From positions 1 to 12,092 of the forward strand of contig JAJRBV010000017.1 in NCBI GenBank assembly GCA_028679275.1: a stretch of DNA of 12,092 bases, read 5' to 3'. Shown here one piece after another: positions 1 through 6,712 of the stretch. The first letter of the stretch is position 1, and each line of letters opens with the position of its first letter. Position numbers and translations under genes: made by a program. The stretch is from Methanoregulaceae archaeon. Lineage in GTDB: Archaea > Halobacteriota > Methanomicrobia > Methanomicrobiales > Methanospirillaceae. The notes beneath the pieces are model-generated. The model ran no database searches. It was not told the DNA's origin and saw only the letters and a list, made by a program, of their open reading frames with translations.

Positions 1-947
1 GAGAACATCCTGTCTTTGAATTCCGGCTGTGTGGAGAACTCTTCTATGGTCGCATATCCTGTCGTGCCCGGCAGCTCCGGGTCGAGGAACCGGAGGATAA
101 GTGCGGGCAGTCCGCAAAGGACGACCGGCCCCCGGGCCTCTGCGATCGAAACTTCCAGGTGCGACCCTGCAAGCACCACGTCATGGTCAGGAAAGAGGAG
201 ACGGGCATACCGCAGCCCCGTCCGCCCCGTGGTGAGCACGACCCTGTCCGAAGTCCTGACCCGTTCCATAACCGTTTCCGTGAGGTGATCGTCCCAGGGT
301 TCGACGAGACCGGTCGTCCCGAGCACCGAGATCCCCCCCTCGATGCCAACCTGTGGGTTGAGTGTCTTTTCTGCAACAACCCGGCCATCCGGTATCCTGA
401 GATGAATTGTGATCCCTGAAAGCCCGGTTTTCCTCAGTCCTTCGTGAACTGCAGCGAGGATGGAGGACAGGGCCGGGGTGCTGATCGCGGGCTCCCCTTT
501 CCGGTACCGGGGGGTGTCTCTTGAGAAGCGGCCGATACCCTCTCCAGGATAGAGCGATATCTCGTCATCTGCAGGAGTACATTCGGCAATAATGAGAATT
601 CCTGCTGTTGCGTCGCCCGGGTAGTCGCCGGAATATTTCCGGCACGATGCCACCCCCCGCGAAGCCTCGACAGGGACACAGACTCTGATCCCGGAAGGAG
701 TGGGCACATCGACCTCGCGGATCTCTCCCTCGAGGGAGAGAATGGCAGCTTTGCAGCAGGCAGCGGCCGTGGTTCCGGTCGTATATCCACGGTTCAGGAC
801 CGTACCCGAAGAGGTGAGGACGGCAAGTCCGGCTCTCGCACGATCAAGCCCCGCCTCGTCCCTGCTCGCAGCGACCCACTCTCCCGGATACACAAACCCT
901 GTCACCGGGTCGGTGAACGCTTCAGGAACTGCGTGTGATCTCGGCAT
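1..947 (-). CDS. cbiD: Cobalt-precorrin-5B C1-methyltransferase CbiD (3' part beyond window)
   Basis: CbiD transfers a methyl group from S-adenosylmethionine to C1 of cobalt-precorrin-5B in the anaerobic cobalamin pathway. It is a cytosolic enzyme with its own fold, unlike the other corrin methyltransferases. The frame reads leftward from ATG at 947 and is still open at position 1, giving 315 residues of a family usually near 350-380. The diagnostic glycine/threonine motif RGYTTGTTAAACCKAA sits at residues 53-68, preceded by LAVLTSSGTVL. About 50 residues precede the motif, more than in bacterial CbiD, starting with a DPVTGFVYP segment. The start lies 26 nt inside the end of cbiC with no clear ribosome-binding site just upstream, so translation is probably coupled to cbiC. 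The start codon is the least certain part; the family call is secure. Confidence 0.95.
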   Translation of the reverse strand, partial: MPRSHAVPEAFTDPVTGFVYPGEWVAASRDEAGLDRARAGLAVLTSSGTVLNRGYTTGTTAAACCKAAILSLEGEIREVDVPTPSGIRVCVPVEASRGVASCRKYSGDYPGDATAGILIIAECTPADDEISLYPGEGIGRFSRDTPRYRKGEPAISTPALSSILAAVHEGLRKTGLSGITIHLRIPDGRVVAEKTLNPQVGIEGGISVLGTTGLVEPWDDHLTETVMERVRTSDRVVLTTGRTGLRYARLLFPDHDVVLAGSHLEVSIAEARGPVVLCGLPALILRFLDPELPGTTGYATIEEFSTQPEFKDRMF

Positions 948-1590
948 AGATTGTTATGATCTCGTTTATTGCCGCAACGGCGACAGGCGTCCCGCCCCGT
1001 GTCCCTTCGTTTGAGACAGAGGGTATATCGAGCGTCCGCAGTTCCTCCTTCGATTCGGATGCCTTGACAAACCCGACCGGCGTCCCGATAACAAGCGCCG
1101 GCCGGCATCCGTCCCGGACCAGATCGCAGACAGCGAGGAGTGCAGAGGGTGCATTCCCTATCACGATGACTGATCCTTCGAGCTTGTCTCCGAGTGCCTG
1201 GATCCCTGCCCTGCTCCGGGTGATACCCTGTGCAGATGCCATCTCTGCCCCGTAATCGAGGGCACAGAGCACCGGGCTCGTATGACCCTTCTTCTGGATA
1301 CCGACCTGGACCATCCTGATATCGGTGATGAGGGGGGCGGAGAGAGAAAGCGCCGCAAGGCCCGCTTCCACCGGCTTTTTATGGAACCGGAGGAGTCCTG
1401 CCATCGAAAAATCCCCCACGGCAATTGAGCACCGCTGCCGGATCCGGTCTTCATAATCTGCATCTCCTATCCTCTCCCTTGCAAGTGCCCTGCTTGCCCG
1501 TGAGATCTCAAGTGCCTCGGCGGTCGATGCACCAAGGTCAGTATACGTATTTCCTGTGGTAACCCCGCGGGGTGATGATTCCTTTGACAT
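922..1590 (-). CDS. cbiC: Cobalt-precorrin-8 methylmutase CbiC
   Basis: CbiC moves the methyl group from C11 to C12 of cobalt-precorrin-8, giving cobyrinic acid. From ATG at 1590 it is 222 residues, normal for the family. Motifs seen are RQRCSIAVGDFSMA (51-64), TDIRMVQVGI (89-98), VIGNAPSALL (143-152), IGTPVGFV (168-175) and SNEGTRGGTPVA (193-204). I chose ATG 1590 because GGAGG at 1601-1605 lies 10 nt before it. ATG at 1599 is only 1 nt from that site, and TTG at 1632 would add an unlikely tail. The gene begins 53 nt inside cbiH, so the ribosome-binding site lies within coding sequence. Aligned by eye to bacterial CobH/CbiC, the catalytic histidine position appears to be Cys54 here (see findings). 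Confidence 0.95.
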   Translation of the reverse strand: MSKESSPRGVTTGNTYTDLGASTAEALEISRASRALARERIGDADYEDRIRQRCSIAVGDFSMAGLLRFHKKPVEAGLAALSLSAPLITDIRMVQVGIQKKGHTSPVLCALDYGAEMASAQGITRSRAGIQALGDKLEGSVIVIGNAPSALLAVCDLVRDGCRPALVIGTPVGFVKASESKEELRTLDIPSVSNEGTRGGTPVAVAAINEIITIYAEITRSS

Positions 1591-2293
1591 CCTGTCCATT
1601 CCTCCATATTCTGCTGTCTTCGCCGCCCACAATCACGGTTGTGTGCATATCCACCATCCCGTCAGCGAGTGCGATCTCGCCAAGGGTAACGACCTGTATC
1701 TCCTCGCCGTCCCGGTACGCATTCTTCACTATGCCGACCGGAGTCCCCGAATCGCGGTATTTCCCGGCAATCTCCATGGCAAGGAGAAAGTTGTGAGGTC
1801 TGCCCCTGCTTTTCGGATTGTAGAGCACGACAGGGGTACCCATGGAAAAGGCGGAATGGAGTCTTCGCTCGATCACCTCTATCGGAGTGAGGAGATCGGA
1901 GAGGCTGACCGCGGCGAAATCACCCGAGAGGGGAGAGCCGAGAAGCGAGGCAGCCGCGTTTGCGGCAGTGATGCCCGGGATAACCTCGACAGGTATACCG
2001 CCTCCTTCGTGCTCAAGGACTTCAAGGACAATGCTCGCCATGCCGTAGATCCCGGCATCACCGCCGCTTACGATCGAGACTGTCTGGGATCGGGAAAGTT
2101 CAATGGATCGCTTTGCCCGCTCCACTTCCTGTCCCATGGTACTCCGGATCACTTCCTTTCCTTCGATGAGCCTTCCCAGTTGTGCAAGGTATGAATCATT
2201 ACCGATGATCGTGTCAGATTGTAAGAGCGCTTCCCGTGCCCGCCCGGTCAGCTGGCCGGGGCTTCCCGGCCCTATACCGACGATATAGAGCAT
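1538..2293 (-). CDS. cbiH: Cobalt-factor III / precorrin-3B C17-methyltransferase, ring contraction (CbiH/CobJ)
   Basis: This enzyme methylates C17 and drives contraction of the tetrapyrrole ring to the corrin skeleton, yielding cobalt-precorrin-4. The protein has 251 residues, the usual length for a single-domain CbiH/CobJ. Methyltransferase landmarks are VGIGPG (5-10), SGGDAGIYGMA (76-86), IPGITAANAAASLLG (105-119), SLSDLLTPIEVIERR (130-144) and VVLYNPKSRGRPH (155-167). The TPRGYHRKY tail (241-249) is typical of CobJ. No fused amidohydrolase or C-terminal iron-sulphur domain is present. ATG 2293 is chosen because it begins directly with the MLYIVGIGPG start of the fold; TTG at 2320 would extend into cbiG. 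Ten nt separate it from the cbiG stop, with a purine-rich AGGGGA against the start codon. It overlaps cbiC by 53 nt. Confidence 0.95.
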   Translation of the reverse strand: MLYIVGIGPGSPGQLTGRAREALLQSDTIIGNDSYLAQLGRLIEGKEVIRSTMGQEVERAKRSIELSRSQTVSIVSGGDAGIYGMASIVLEVLEHEGGGIPVEVIPGITAANAAASLLGSPLSGDFAAVSLSDLLTPIEVIERRLHSAFSMGTPVVLYNPKSRGRPHNFLLAMEIAGKYRDSGTPVGIVKNAYRDGEEIQVVTLGEIALADGMVDMHTTVIVGGEDSRIWRNGQDVKGIITPRGYHRKYVY

Positions 2294-2303
2294 TCCCCTG
2301 CTA

Positions 2304-3173
2304 TTACCGTGCGATGGCAATCGTGACTCCTCCGATGATCGTTTTTTGAAGTACCAGTTCCTTTGTTTTCGATGTGGCTAGGGCGCAGGGTTCGGCTACC
2401 CCAAAAAGACCAATGCGTGATGCCCCGGATTCAGAATGCGGGGGATGTGCACTGATGCTGCGGTCGTCAAGGTAAAGGACCGGACGCCCGAGCGCACGGA
2501 CAGCATCGAGGATCCCCCGTTCATGTGCTTTCTTTGCAGTCGTAGCATAGATGAAAACTTGGTCAGGGCTGATTCCTGAACGGCTGAGCACTGTCCGGAC
2601 AGCGGTCTCAATCTCTTCAGCCGTGGTATCCTTCCTGCATCCGATGCCAACGCTGTACTCCCCTTCGGCAACAAGAAATGCAGTGTCAGCGCCCCCGATC
2701 ACGAGCGCCGGACCCTTCACCGCATATACCCCTGTGGTTCCGTCAAGGAAGCCGGCATTTACGTATTTTGAGGAATCGTGATTGACAAGGACATACGCTC
2801 CGGCTGCTGCAATACCCTCTACCGATGGAACGCCTGCCCGTTCTGTTGCGGTGGTGATCACGGGGATGGTTCCAAGGGAGGCGAGTTCCCGTGCCATTGC
2901 ATTGGCCCCGTGGTGGCCCCCGGTAACCGGAATGGCGAGCCGGAGATCGGGCGTAACGACAACCAGCACCGGATCCGTCCACTTGTCCCTCAGGTGGGGG
3001 GCGATCCCCCTCACCGCGATCCCGACCGACATCACCGCAGCGATCTCCCTGCAGTGTGCCACGGTATCGGAAAATGCCGTCTGAGAATATTCCACAAGCC
3101 CCGCACCGAGGACCGAGGCGACCCTGCCCGCAGCTTCGGAAAACCTCGGCAGGTAGATAACAGCCCGGTTCAT
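2304..3173 (-). CDS. cbiG: Cobalt-precorrin-5A hydrolase CbiG
   Basis: CbiG opens the delta-lactone of cobalt-precorrin-5A and releases the two-carbon fragment as acetaldehyde, giving cobalt-precorrin-5B. The 289-residue protein has the CbiG N-terminal domain, with VGIAVRGIAPHLRDKWTDP near 50-68 and GGHHGAN at 85-91. A short middle segment follows, then the C-terminal domain with VGIGCRKDTTAEEI (175-188), YLDDRSI (234-240) and GVAEPCALATS (258-268). It is shorter than bacterial CbiG (about 350), mainly in the middle part, and the usual SGHxGGAN motif reads TGGHHGAN. ATG at 3173 overlaps the cbiF stop by 4 nt (ATGA). A full AGGAGGT site at 3187-3193 lies 13 nt upstream, inside cbiF, slightly farther than ideal. 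Confidence 0.95.
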   Translation of the reverse strand: MNRAVIYLPRFSEAAGRVASVLGAGLVEYSQTAFSDTVAHCREIAAVMSVGIAVRGIAPHLRDKWTDPVLVVVTPDLRLAIPVTGGHHGANAMARELASLGTIPVITTATERAGVPSVEGIAAAGAYVLVNHDSSKYVNAGFLDGTTGVYAVKGPALVIGGADTAFLVAEGEYSVGIGCRKDTTAEEIETAVRTVLSRSGISPDQVFIYATTAKKAHERGILDAVRALGRPVLYLDDRSISAHPPHSESGASRIGLFGVAEPCALATSKTKELVLQKTIIGGVTIAIAR

Positions 3174-3886
3174 GAGTAGAGCACTGACCTCCTGTGGCCT
3201 GATTTTGAGGGTTCGATTACACCGCCAACCAGGAGAAGAGCTGATTTCCGGATCCCTGCATCCGATGCCTTTCCGGCGATATCAGCGAGCGTCCCCCTGA
3301 TGATCTTCTGGTCCGGCCAGCTGGCATGGTAGATAATCGCTGCCGGTGTGGAGAGAGGGTACCGGAGTTTTGCAATGATCTCTTCTACCCGGTCTGCCCC
3401 GAGAAAGAAGACCATGGTGGCGGTATGGGCAGAGAGTTCATGGATCTCATCCCTCTCGAGGGTCTTTCCTGCCGGGCGGGTAACAATCAGGGTATCAGAA
3501 ACACCGCCGAGGGTGAGCTGGGTCCCGAGTGCTGCCGCAGCGGCAAAGAGCGATGAGACACCCGGAATGATCTCGTACGCGATCCCGGCCTCTTCAAGGA
3601 GCTGTATCTGCTCGACTACAGCCCCGTACAGCGCCGGATCTCCTGAATGGAGCCTCACGACAAGCGCCCCATCCTGTGCTTCCTGGATCATGACAGGAAC
3701 AATCTCTTCAAGTGTCTTTCCCCAGCTGTCAAGCTTGATGCGTGCCCTGGAGCAGGCCACAAGTTCGGGACTGACGAGAGAGCCTGCGTATATCAGGACA
3801 TCGGCCTTCGAGACAAGGTCCATGCCACGGACCGTTATCAGGCCGGGATCACCGGGACCTGCCCCGACAAAATAGATCTTCGACAT
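3170..3886 (-). CDS. cbiF: Cobalt-precorrin-4 C11-methyltransferase CbiF
   Basis: CbiF methylates C11 of cobalt-precorrin-4 with S-adenosylmethionine, giving cobalt-precorrin-5A, the substrate of the CbiG encoded next. The protein has 238 residues, close to the usual 250, with the class III methyltransferase landmarks VGAGPGDPGLITVRG (7-21), RLHSGDPALYGAVVEQ (78-93) and IPGVSSLFAAAAALG (107-121). Also seen are TRPAGKT (136-142) and YHASWPDQ (186-193), which favour the C11 enzyme over its C17 and C20 relatives. ATG at 3886 shares one base with the cbiL stop (TGATG); a GTG codon lies directly before it at 3889. A GGAGCGGTG purine stretch precedes the start. The four-base overlap with cbiG points to coupled synthesis of consecutive pathway enzymes. 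Confidence 0.96.
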   Translation of the reverse strand: MSKIYFVGAGPGDPGLITVRGMDLVSKADVLIYAGSLVSPELVACSRARIKLDSWGKTLEEIVPVMIQEAQDGALVVRLHSGDPALYGAVVEQIQLLEEAGIAYEIIPGVSSLFAAAAALGTQLTLGGVSDTLIVTRPAGKTLERDEIHELSAHTATMVFFLGADRVEEIIAKLRYPLSTPAAIIYHASWPDQKIIRGTLADIAGKASDAGIRKSALLLVGGVIEPSKSGHRRSVLYS

Positions 3887-4494
3887 CACCGCTCCGCGTA
3901 CAGTATGCTCATATAGTCGCTCTCCTCGGGAAGCTCAGCATCCCGGTACACCCGCGTCTCCTCCATGCACATCCGCTCAACGAGCACAAAGGACCGGTAT
4001 CCCTCTTTTCTCAGGACGTCTGCGACCTTGCGGGGGCGCCTTACCTTGAGCATAATCCGTGACCGGGCTTCAGCAGGACCGTCGGTGACAAGGAATCCTC
4101 CGGAAAGCGAGAGTCCCGCAACCGAGGCAAAAGCGGTGATCGCACTGATTCCCGGCTCGGTCCTGCACCTGATTTCAGGGTAACGGGTCTTCATGATGGC
4201 GTTGAGCCTGGCATAGGTGGAAAAGAAATTCGGGTCGCCAAGTATTCCGAGTACTGCCACCCCGGAACGTGCCACCACAGCGATACGGTCTGCATTCTGC
4301 TGCATGCATGCAAGGATCCGCCCTTCATCACCGGTCATCGGAAAATCAAGAATCTCGGCGTCCCGGTAGGAAGAAACCAGTTCCTGTGCAATTTTTCCCG
4401 GTACAAAGACGGCATCGGCCTCCCTGAGCGTCCGCACCGCCCGGAGCGTCAGGTATTCCGGTTCCCCGGGACCGAGCCCAAGCCCGATCAGCAC
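3886..4494 (-). CDS. cbiL: Cobalt-factor II C20-methyltransferase CbiL
   Basis: CbiL adds the C20 methyl group to cobalt-factor II (cobalt-sirohydrochlorin), the first committed methylation of the corrin branch. The protein has 202 residues, a little below the usual 225-240. Landmarks are GLGLGPGEPEYLTLRA (4-19), LGDPNFFSTYARL (85-97) and EPGISAITAFASVAGL (113-128). The GDPNFFSTY form of the glycine-aspartate motif marks the C20 enzyme (CbiL/CobI). The start is GTG at 4494, reading directly into LIGLGLGPG. The purine run GGGGGAAG at 4499-4506 serves as ribosome-binding site. The start overlaps the cbiT stop by 7 nt (GTGCTGA). Confidence 0.95.
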   Translation of the reverse strand: MLIGLGLGPGEPEYLTLRAVRTLREADAVFVPGKIAQELVSSYRDAEILDFPMTGDEGRILACMQQNADRIAVVARSGVAVLGILGDPNFFSTYARLNAIMKTRYPEIRCRTEPGISAITAFASVAGLSLSGGFLVTDGPAEARSRIMLKVRRPRKVADVLRKEGYRSFVLVERMCMEETRVYRDAELPEESDYMSILYAER

Positions 4495-5015
4495 GGGCTT
4501 CCCCCAACAATGATATACACCGGATCGAGCGGCCGGAACATCAGCCCTCCCCCGAGAGGCGTTGATCGTGAGACTGAAACATGGATGACCTCCTTGAATA
4601 TCGACAAATCCTGCATGGTAGTGACTGCTTCATGCAGGGTCGAGAGAAGAACCGCGTTCACGACAACCGACCGGACCTTCTTTTCGGCAAGCAGGGAGAG
4701 CAGCCGTGACAGGTCGCGGGATCCGCCGACAAATACAGCATCGATACGGGGGAGCCTCTTCACAAGGTCCGCCCCGTTCCCGAGGCTGACTTCAAGATTG
4801 GTGATCCCGGACGACCTGGCAAGATCCCTCGTACAGGCGACTGCCTCTTCACGAAGATCGATGGCATACACCTTCTTTACCCTCTGTGCCGCCTGGACAG
4901 CTACCCTCCCTGTCCCGCATCCAATGTCTGCAAAAATATCGCTGCTCTGAAGTGAGAGCTTTGAAAGCGAGACCGCCATGATCTCATCCTTTGTGGGTCC
5001 GCCGGGCAGGCTCAT
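4488..5015 (-). CDS. cbiT: Cobalt-precorrin-6B C15-methyltransferase (decarboxylating) CbiT
   Basis: CbiT methylates C15 and removes the acetate carboxyl at C12 in a late step of corrin synthesis. The 175-residue protein has a Rossmann-type methyltransferase fold, unlike its neighbours. Motif I is DIGCGTGRVAVQAA (30-43), an acidic motif AIDLREEAV lies at 51-59, FVGGS is at 95-99, and the C-terminal PLGGGLMFRPLDPVYII (153-169) is typical of CbiT. It is a free-standing CbiT, not the CbiE-CbiT fusion (CobL) of aerobic bacteria, and no cbiE lies beside it. ATG 5015 is preceded at 4 nt by AGGTG (5020-5024). It is the first gene after a 67-bp gap and probably opens a second transcription unit. A cobalt-stage enzyme of the late pathway heads the row, so gene order does not follow reaction order. 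Confidence 0.95.
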   Translation of the reverse strand: MSLPGGPTKDEIMAVSLSKLSLQSSDIFADIGCGTGRVAVQAAQRVKKVYAIDLREEAVACTRDLARSSGITNLEVSLGNGADLVKRLPRIDAVFVGGSRDLSRLLSLLAEKKVRSVVVNAVLLSTLHEAVTTMQDLSIFKEVIHVSVSRSTPLGGGLMFRPLDPVYIIVGGSPC

Positions 5016-5019
5016 CAGG

Positions 5020-5060
5020 CACCTGACTAAAGTACGGTTGTATTAAGGTATTAATACTTG
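5020..5060 (-). promoter_or_regulatory. Candidate archaeal promoter and ribosome-binding site of the cbi genes
   Basis: The 67-bp gap between cobA and cbiT (5016-5082) is AT-rich compared with the flanking genes. On the minus strand it holds the 10-bp palindrome GTATTAATAC (5048-5057), then CTTAATAC (5040-5047), then the AGGTG ribosome-binding site (5020-5024). If the palindrome is the TATA element, transcription would start near 5026, leaving a leader of about 11 nt that still contains AGGTG. If the second box is used, the transcript would start next to the ATG. I see no convincing oligo-T terminator for cobA here, so read-through from the upstream hem genes may also occur. This is inference from spacing only. 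Confidence 0.5.
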
Positions 5061-5082
5061 GATAAATCGCCGTGACGCTGCT

Positions 5083-5832
5083 TCAGAGAGGAATTATCCC
5101 GTCTCCTTCGCGGTAGAGCGTAACTACCCAGCCGATAACAATCACTGCCGGAGGCCTGACGCCCCTCTCCCGGGCAAGGGATCCTATACGGCTGAGAGGC
5201 CCGGCGGTAACTCGCTGGTCCTTCCTGAGTCCCCGCTCAATGACTGCGACCGGGGTTGCCGGATCTTTTCCCTGTTGTATGAGCGCTTCTGCGATCAGGG
5301 GGAGATTTTTCACACCCATCAGGATCACAATGGTTCCCGGGTGCCGGGCAAGAACTGCCCAGTCAAGTGCTGATGCCTCTTTTTGAGGATCTTCATGCCC
5401 GGTTATGATCGTGACGGATGATGCATACTTTCGGTGCGTGAGCGGGATACCCACTGCACCCGGCACGGCCAGTGCACTCGATATACCGGGAACAAGCTCG
5501 ACGTCAATCCCCTCATCCCTGAGTATCTCAAGTTCCTCGCCTCCCCGGCCAAAGAGAAATGGATCCCCGCCTTTGAGCCGGACCACCACCTTTCCTTCCT
5601 GTGCTTTCCGGACCATGAGGGCTTCTATCTCTTCCTGTTCGAGCATATGTTCGGAGCCATATTTCCCGCAGTCGATCTTCTCAGCCTGTTCCGGCAGTGA
5701 TGCAAGGATCTCCTCCCCCGGCAGCTGGTCATAAAGGATCACTTCAGCCGCATCAATCACTTCACGGGCATGGAGGGTGAGAAGTCCCTCTCCTCCCGGA
5801 CCTGACCCGACAAGATACACCTTACCTTTCAT
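5083..5832 (-). CDS. cobA: Uroporphyrinogen-III C-methyltransferase (SUMT)
   Basis: SUMT adds two methyl groups, at C2 and C7 of uroporphyrinogen III, to make precorrin-2, the branch point towards sirohaem, F430 and cobalamin. The protein has 249 residues, the normal size of a stand-alone SUMT without the CysG dehydrogenase or HemD fusion. Motifs are VGSGPGGEGLLTLHA (8-22), ILYDQL (32-37), the signature RLKGGDPFLFGRGGEE (85-100), VPGISSALAVPG (114-125) and PLTHR (130-134). ATG 5832 is chosen because it begins exactly at [13 protein letters not shown]. The open frame extends upstream to 6267, but that part is antisense-like read-through inside hemC. It overlaps the hemC stop by 11 nt, and only a weak purine stretch lies ahead of it, so coupling to hemC is likely. 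The gene normally expected next, hemD, is absent. Confidence 0.96.
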   Translation of the reverse strand: MKGKVYLVGSGPGGEGLLTLHAREVIDAAEVILYDQLPGEEILASLPEQAEKIDCGKYGSEHMLEQEEIEALMVRKAQEGKVVVRLKGGDPFLFGRGGEELEILRDEGIDVELVPGISSALAVPGAVGIPLTHRKYASSVTIITGHEDPQKEASALDWAVLARHPGTIVILMGVKNLPLIAEALIQQGKDPATPVAVIERGLRKDQRVTAGPLSRIGSLARERGVRPPAVIVIGWVVTLYREGDGIIPL

Positions 5833-6712
5833 CGCTAATCCCGAGCCCTTCGTACGCTTCCCTGATAAGTTCAATCCCTTCTTTCCTGAGTTTTCTCCCA
5901 AAAGCCCTGGCCTGTTCTGTTGAGGAGATATTCTCCTCCAGGCGGACCTGTTTCCTGCCATCAAGGGAAAGAATCTCCCCGATAAGGTGACCGTGGTCCG
6001 AATAGATACCCTGCGGGGTGAAACATCCGCCCCCCACCACCTCCATAACGGATCGTTCGATCTCCACATCGGTCCTTGTCCCAGGATGGTCGAGTGGCGA
6101 GAAGATCCCGCAGAGTACGGGGTCATTCCGGCACACCACGGCGATGGTCCCCTGGTTCGGCGACGGGACAAACCTGAGGGGTGAGAGGCGGGTACCGGGG
6201 ACCGACAATCCCATCCTCTGAAGCCCTGCTTCTGCCAGCACGATTGCATCGTACTGGCCTTCATCAAGCTTCCTCAGCCGGGTATCAACATTCCCGCGAA
6301 GTTGTCTGATGCTGATACCATCCATGTGCCTGAGCAGCTGTGCCTTTCTCCGGGTACTCGTGGTTCCAATCACGCGTATCGCCTCTTTTTGCAGGGTATG
6401 GACCAGGAAATCCGCGGGAGAATCCCTTTTGAGGATTGCACAGGTGACAAGACCCTCCGGCCGTTTCGCAGGGATGTCTTTCATGGAATGCACCGCAGCA
6501 TCAATCAAACCATCAAGGATTGCATCATCAAGCGCCCTCACAAAAACACCCTGTCCCCCTATCTCGTGAAGGGGAACCCCGTCAACGGTATCCCCTTTCG
6601 TGGTGATGGTTACAAGCTCTGATTCACAACCCATCTCCCGGAGCAGGGATGCGACCTGCTCTGCCTGTGCCAGTGCAAGCCTGCTTCCCCGTGTGCCAAT
6701 CCTCACAGGCAT
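5822..6712 (-). CDS. hemC: Hydroxymethylbilane synthase (porphobilinogen deaminase)
   Basis: HemC links four porphobilinogen molecules head to tail into hydroxymethylbilane, using a covalently bound dipyrromethane cofactor. The protein has 296 residues, close to the usual 300-320. The N-terminal [16 protein letters not shown] (5-20), [14 protein letters not shown] (53-66), [11 protein letters not shown] with catalytic Asp79 (75-85), [11 protein letters not shown] (116-126) and [13 protein letters not shown] (138-150) are all canonical. The cofactor-binding cysteine is Cys230 in [13 protein letters not shown] 6712 opens directly onto the family's N-terminus ([10 protein letters not shown]) and lies 10 nt inside the end of hemL. 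Its product would normally pass to HemD, which is not in the window. Without HemD, hydroxymethylbilane would close spontaneously to the wrong isomer, so a HemD must be encoded elsewhere. Confidence 0.97.
   Translation of the reverse strand: MPVRIGTRGSRLALAQAEQVASLLREMGCESELVTITTKGDTVDGVPLHEIGGQGVFVRALDDAILDGLIDAAVHSMKDIPAKRPEGLVTCAILKRDSPADFLVHTLQKEAIRVIGTTSTRRKAQLLRHMDGISIRQLRGNVDTRLRKLDEGQYDAIVLAEAGLQRMGLSVPGTRLSPLRFVPSPNQGTIAVVCRNDPVLCGIFSPLDHPGTRTDVEIERSVMEVVGGGCFTPQGIYSDHGHLIGEILSLDGRKQVRLEENISSTEQARAFGRKLRKEGIELIREAYEGLGISDER

Noticed and set aside
1556..2194. 212-codon rightward open frame
   Set aside because: Antisense to cbiH, which has all the family motifs; no independent start signal or known domain.
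4488..5832. Possible HemD or CbiE hidden between cobA and cbiT
   Set aside because: The 67-bp gap is far too short and both flanking proteins have normal family lengths without fusions.
5833..6267. Long N-terminal extension of cobA
   Set aside because: The frame is open upstream but overlaps hemC, and its translation is not methyltransferase-like. The SUMT fold begins exactly at ATG 5832.
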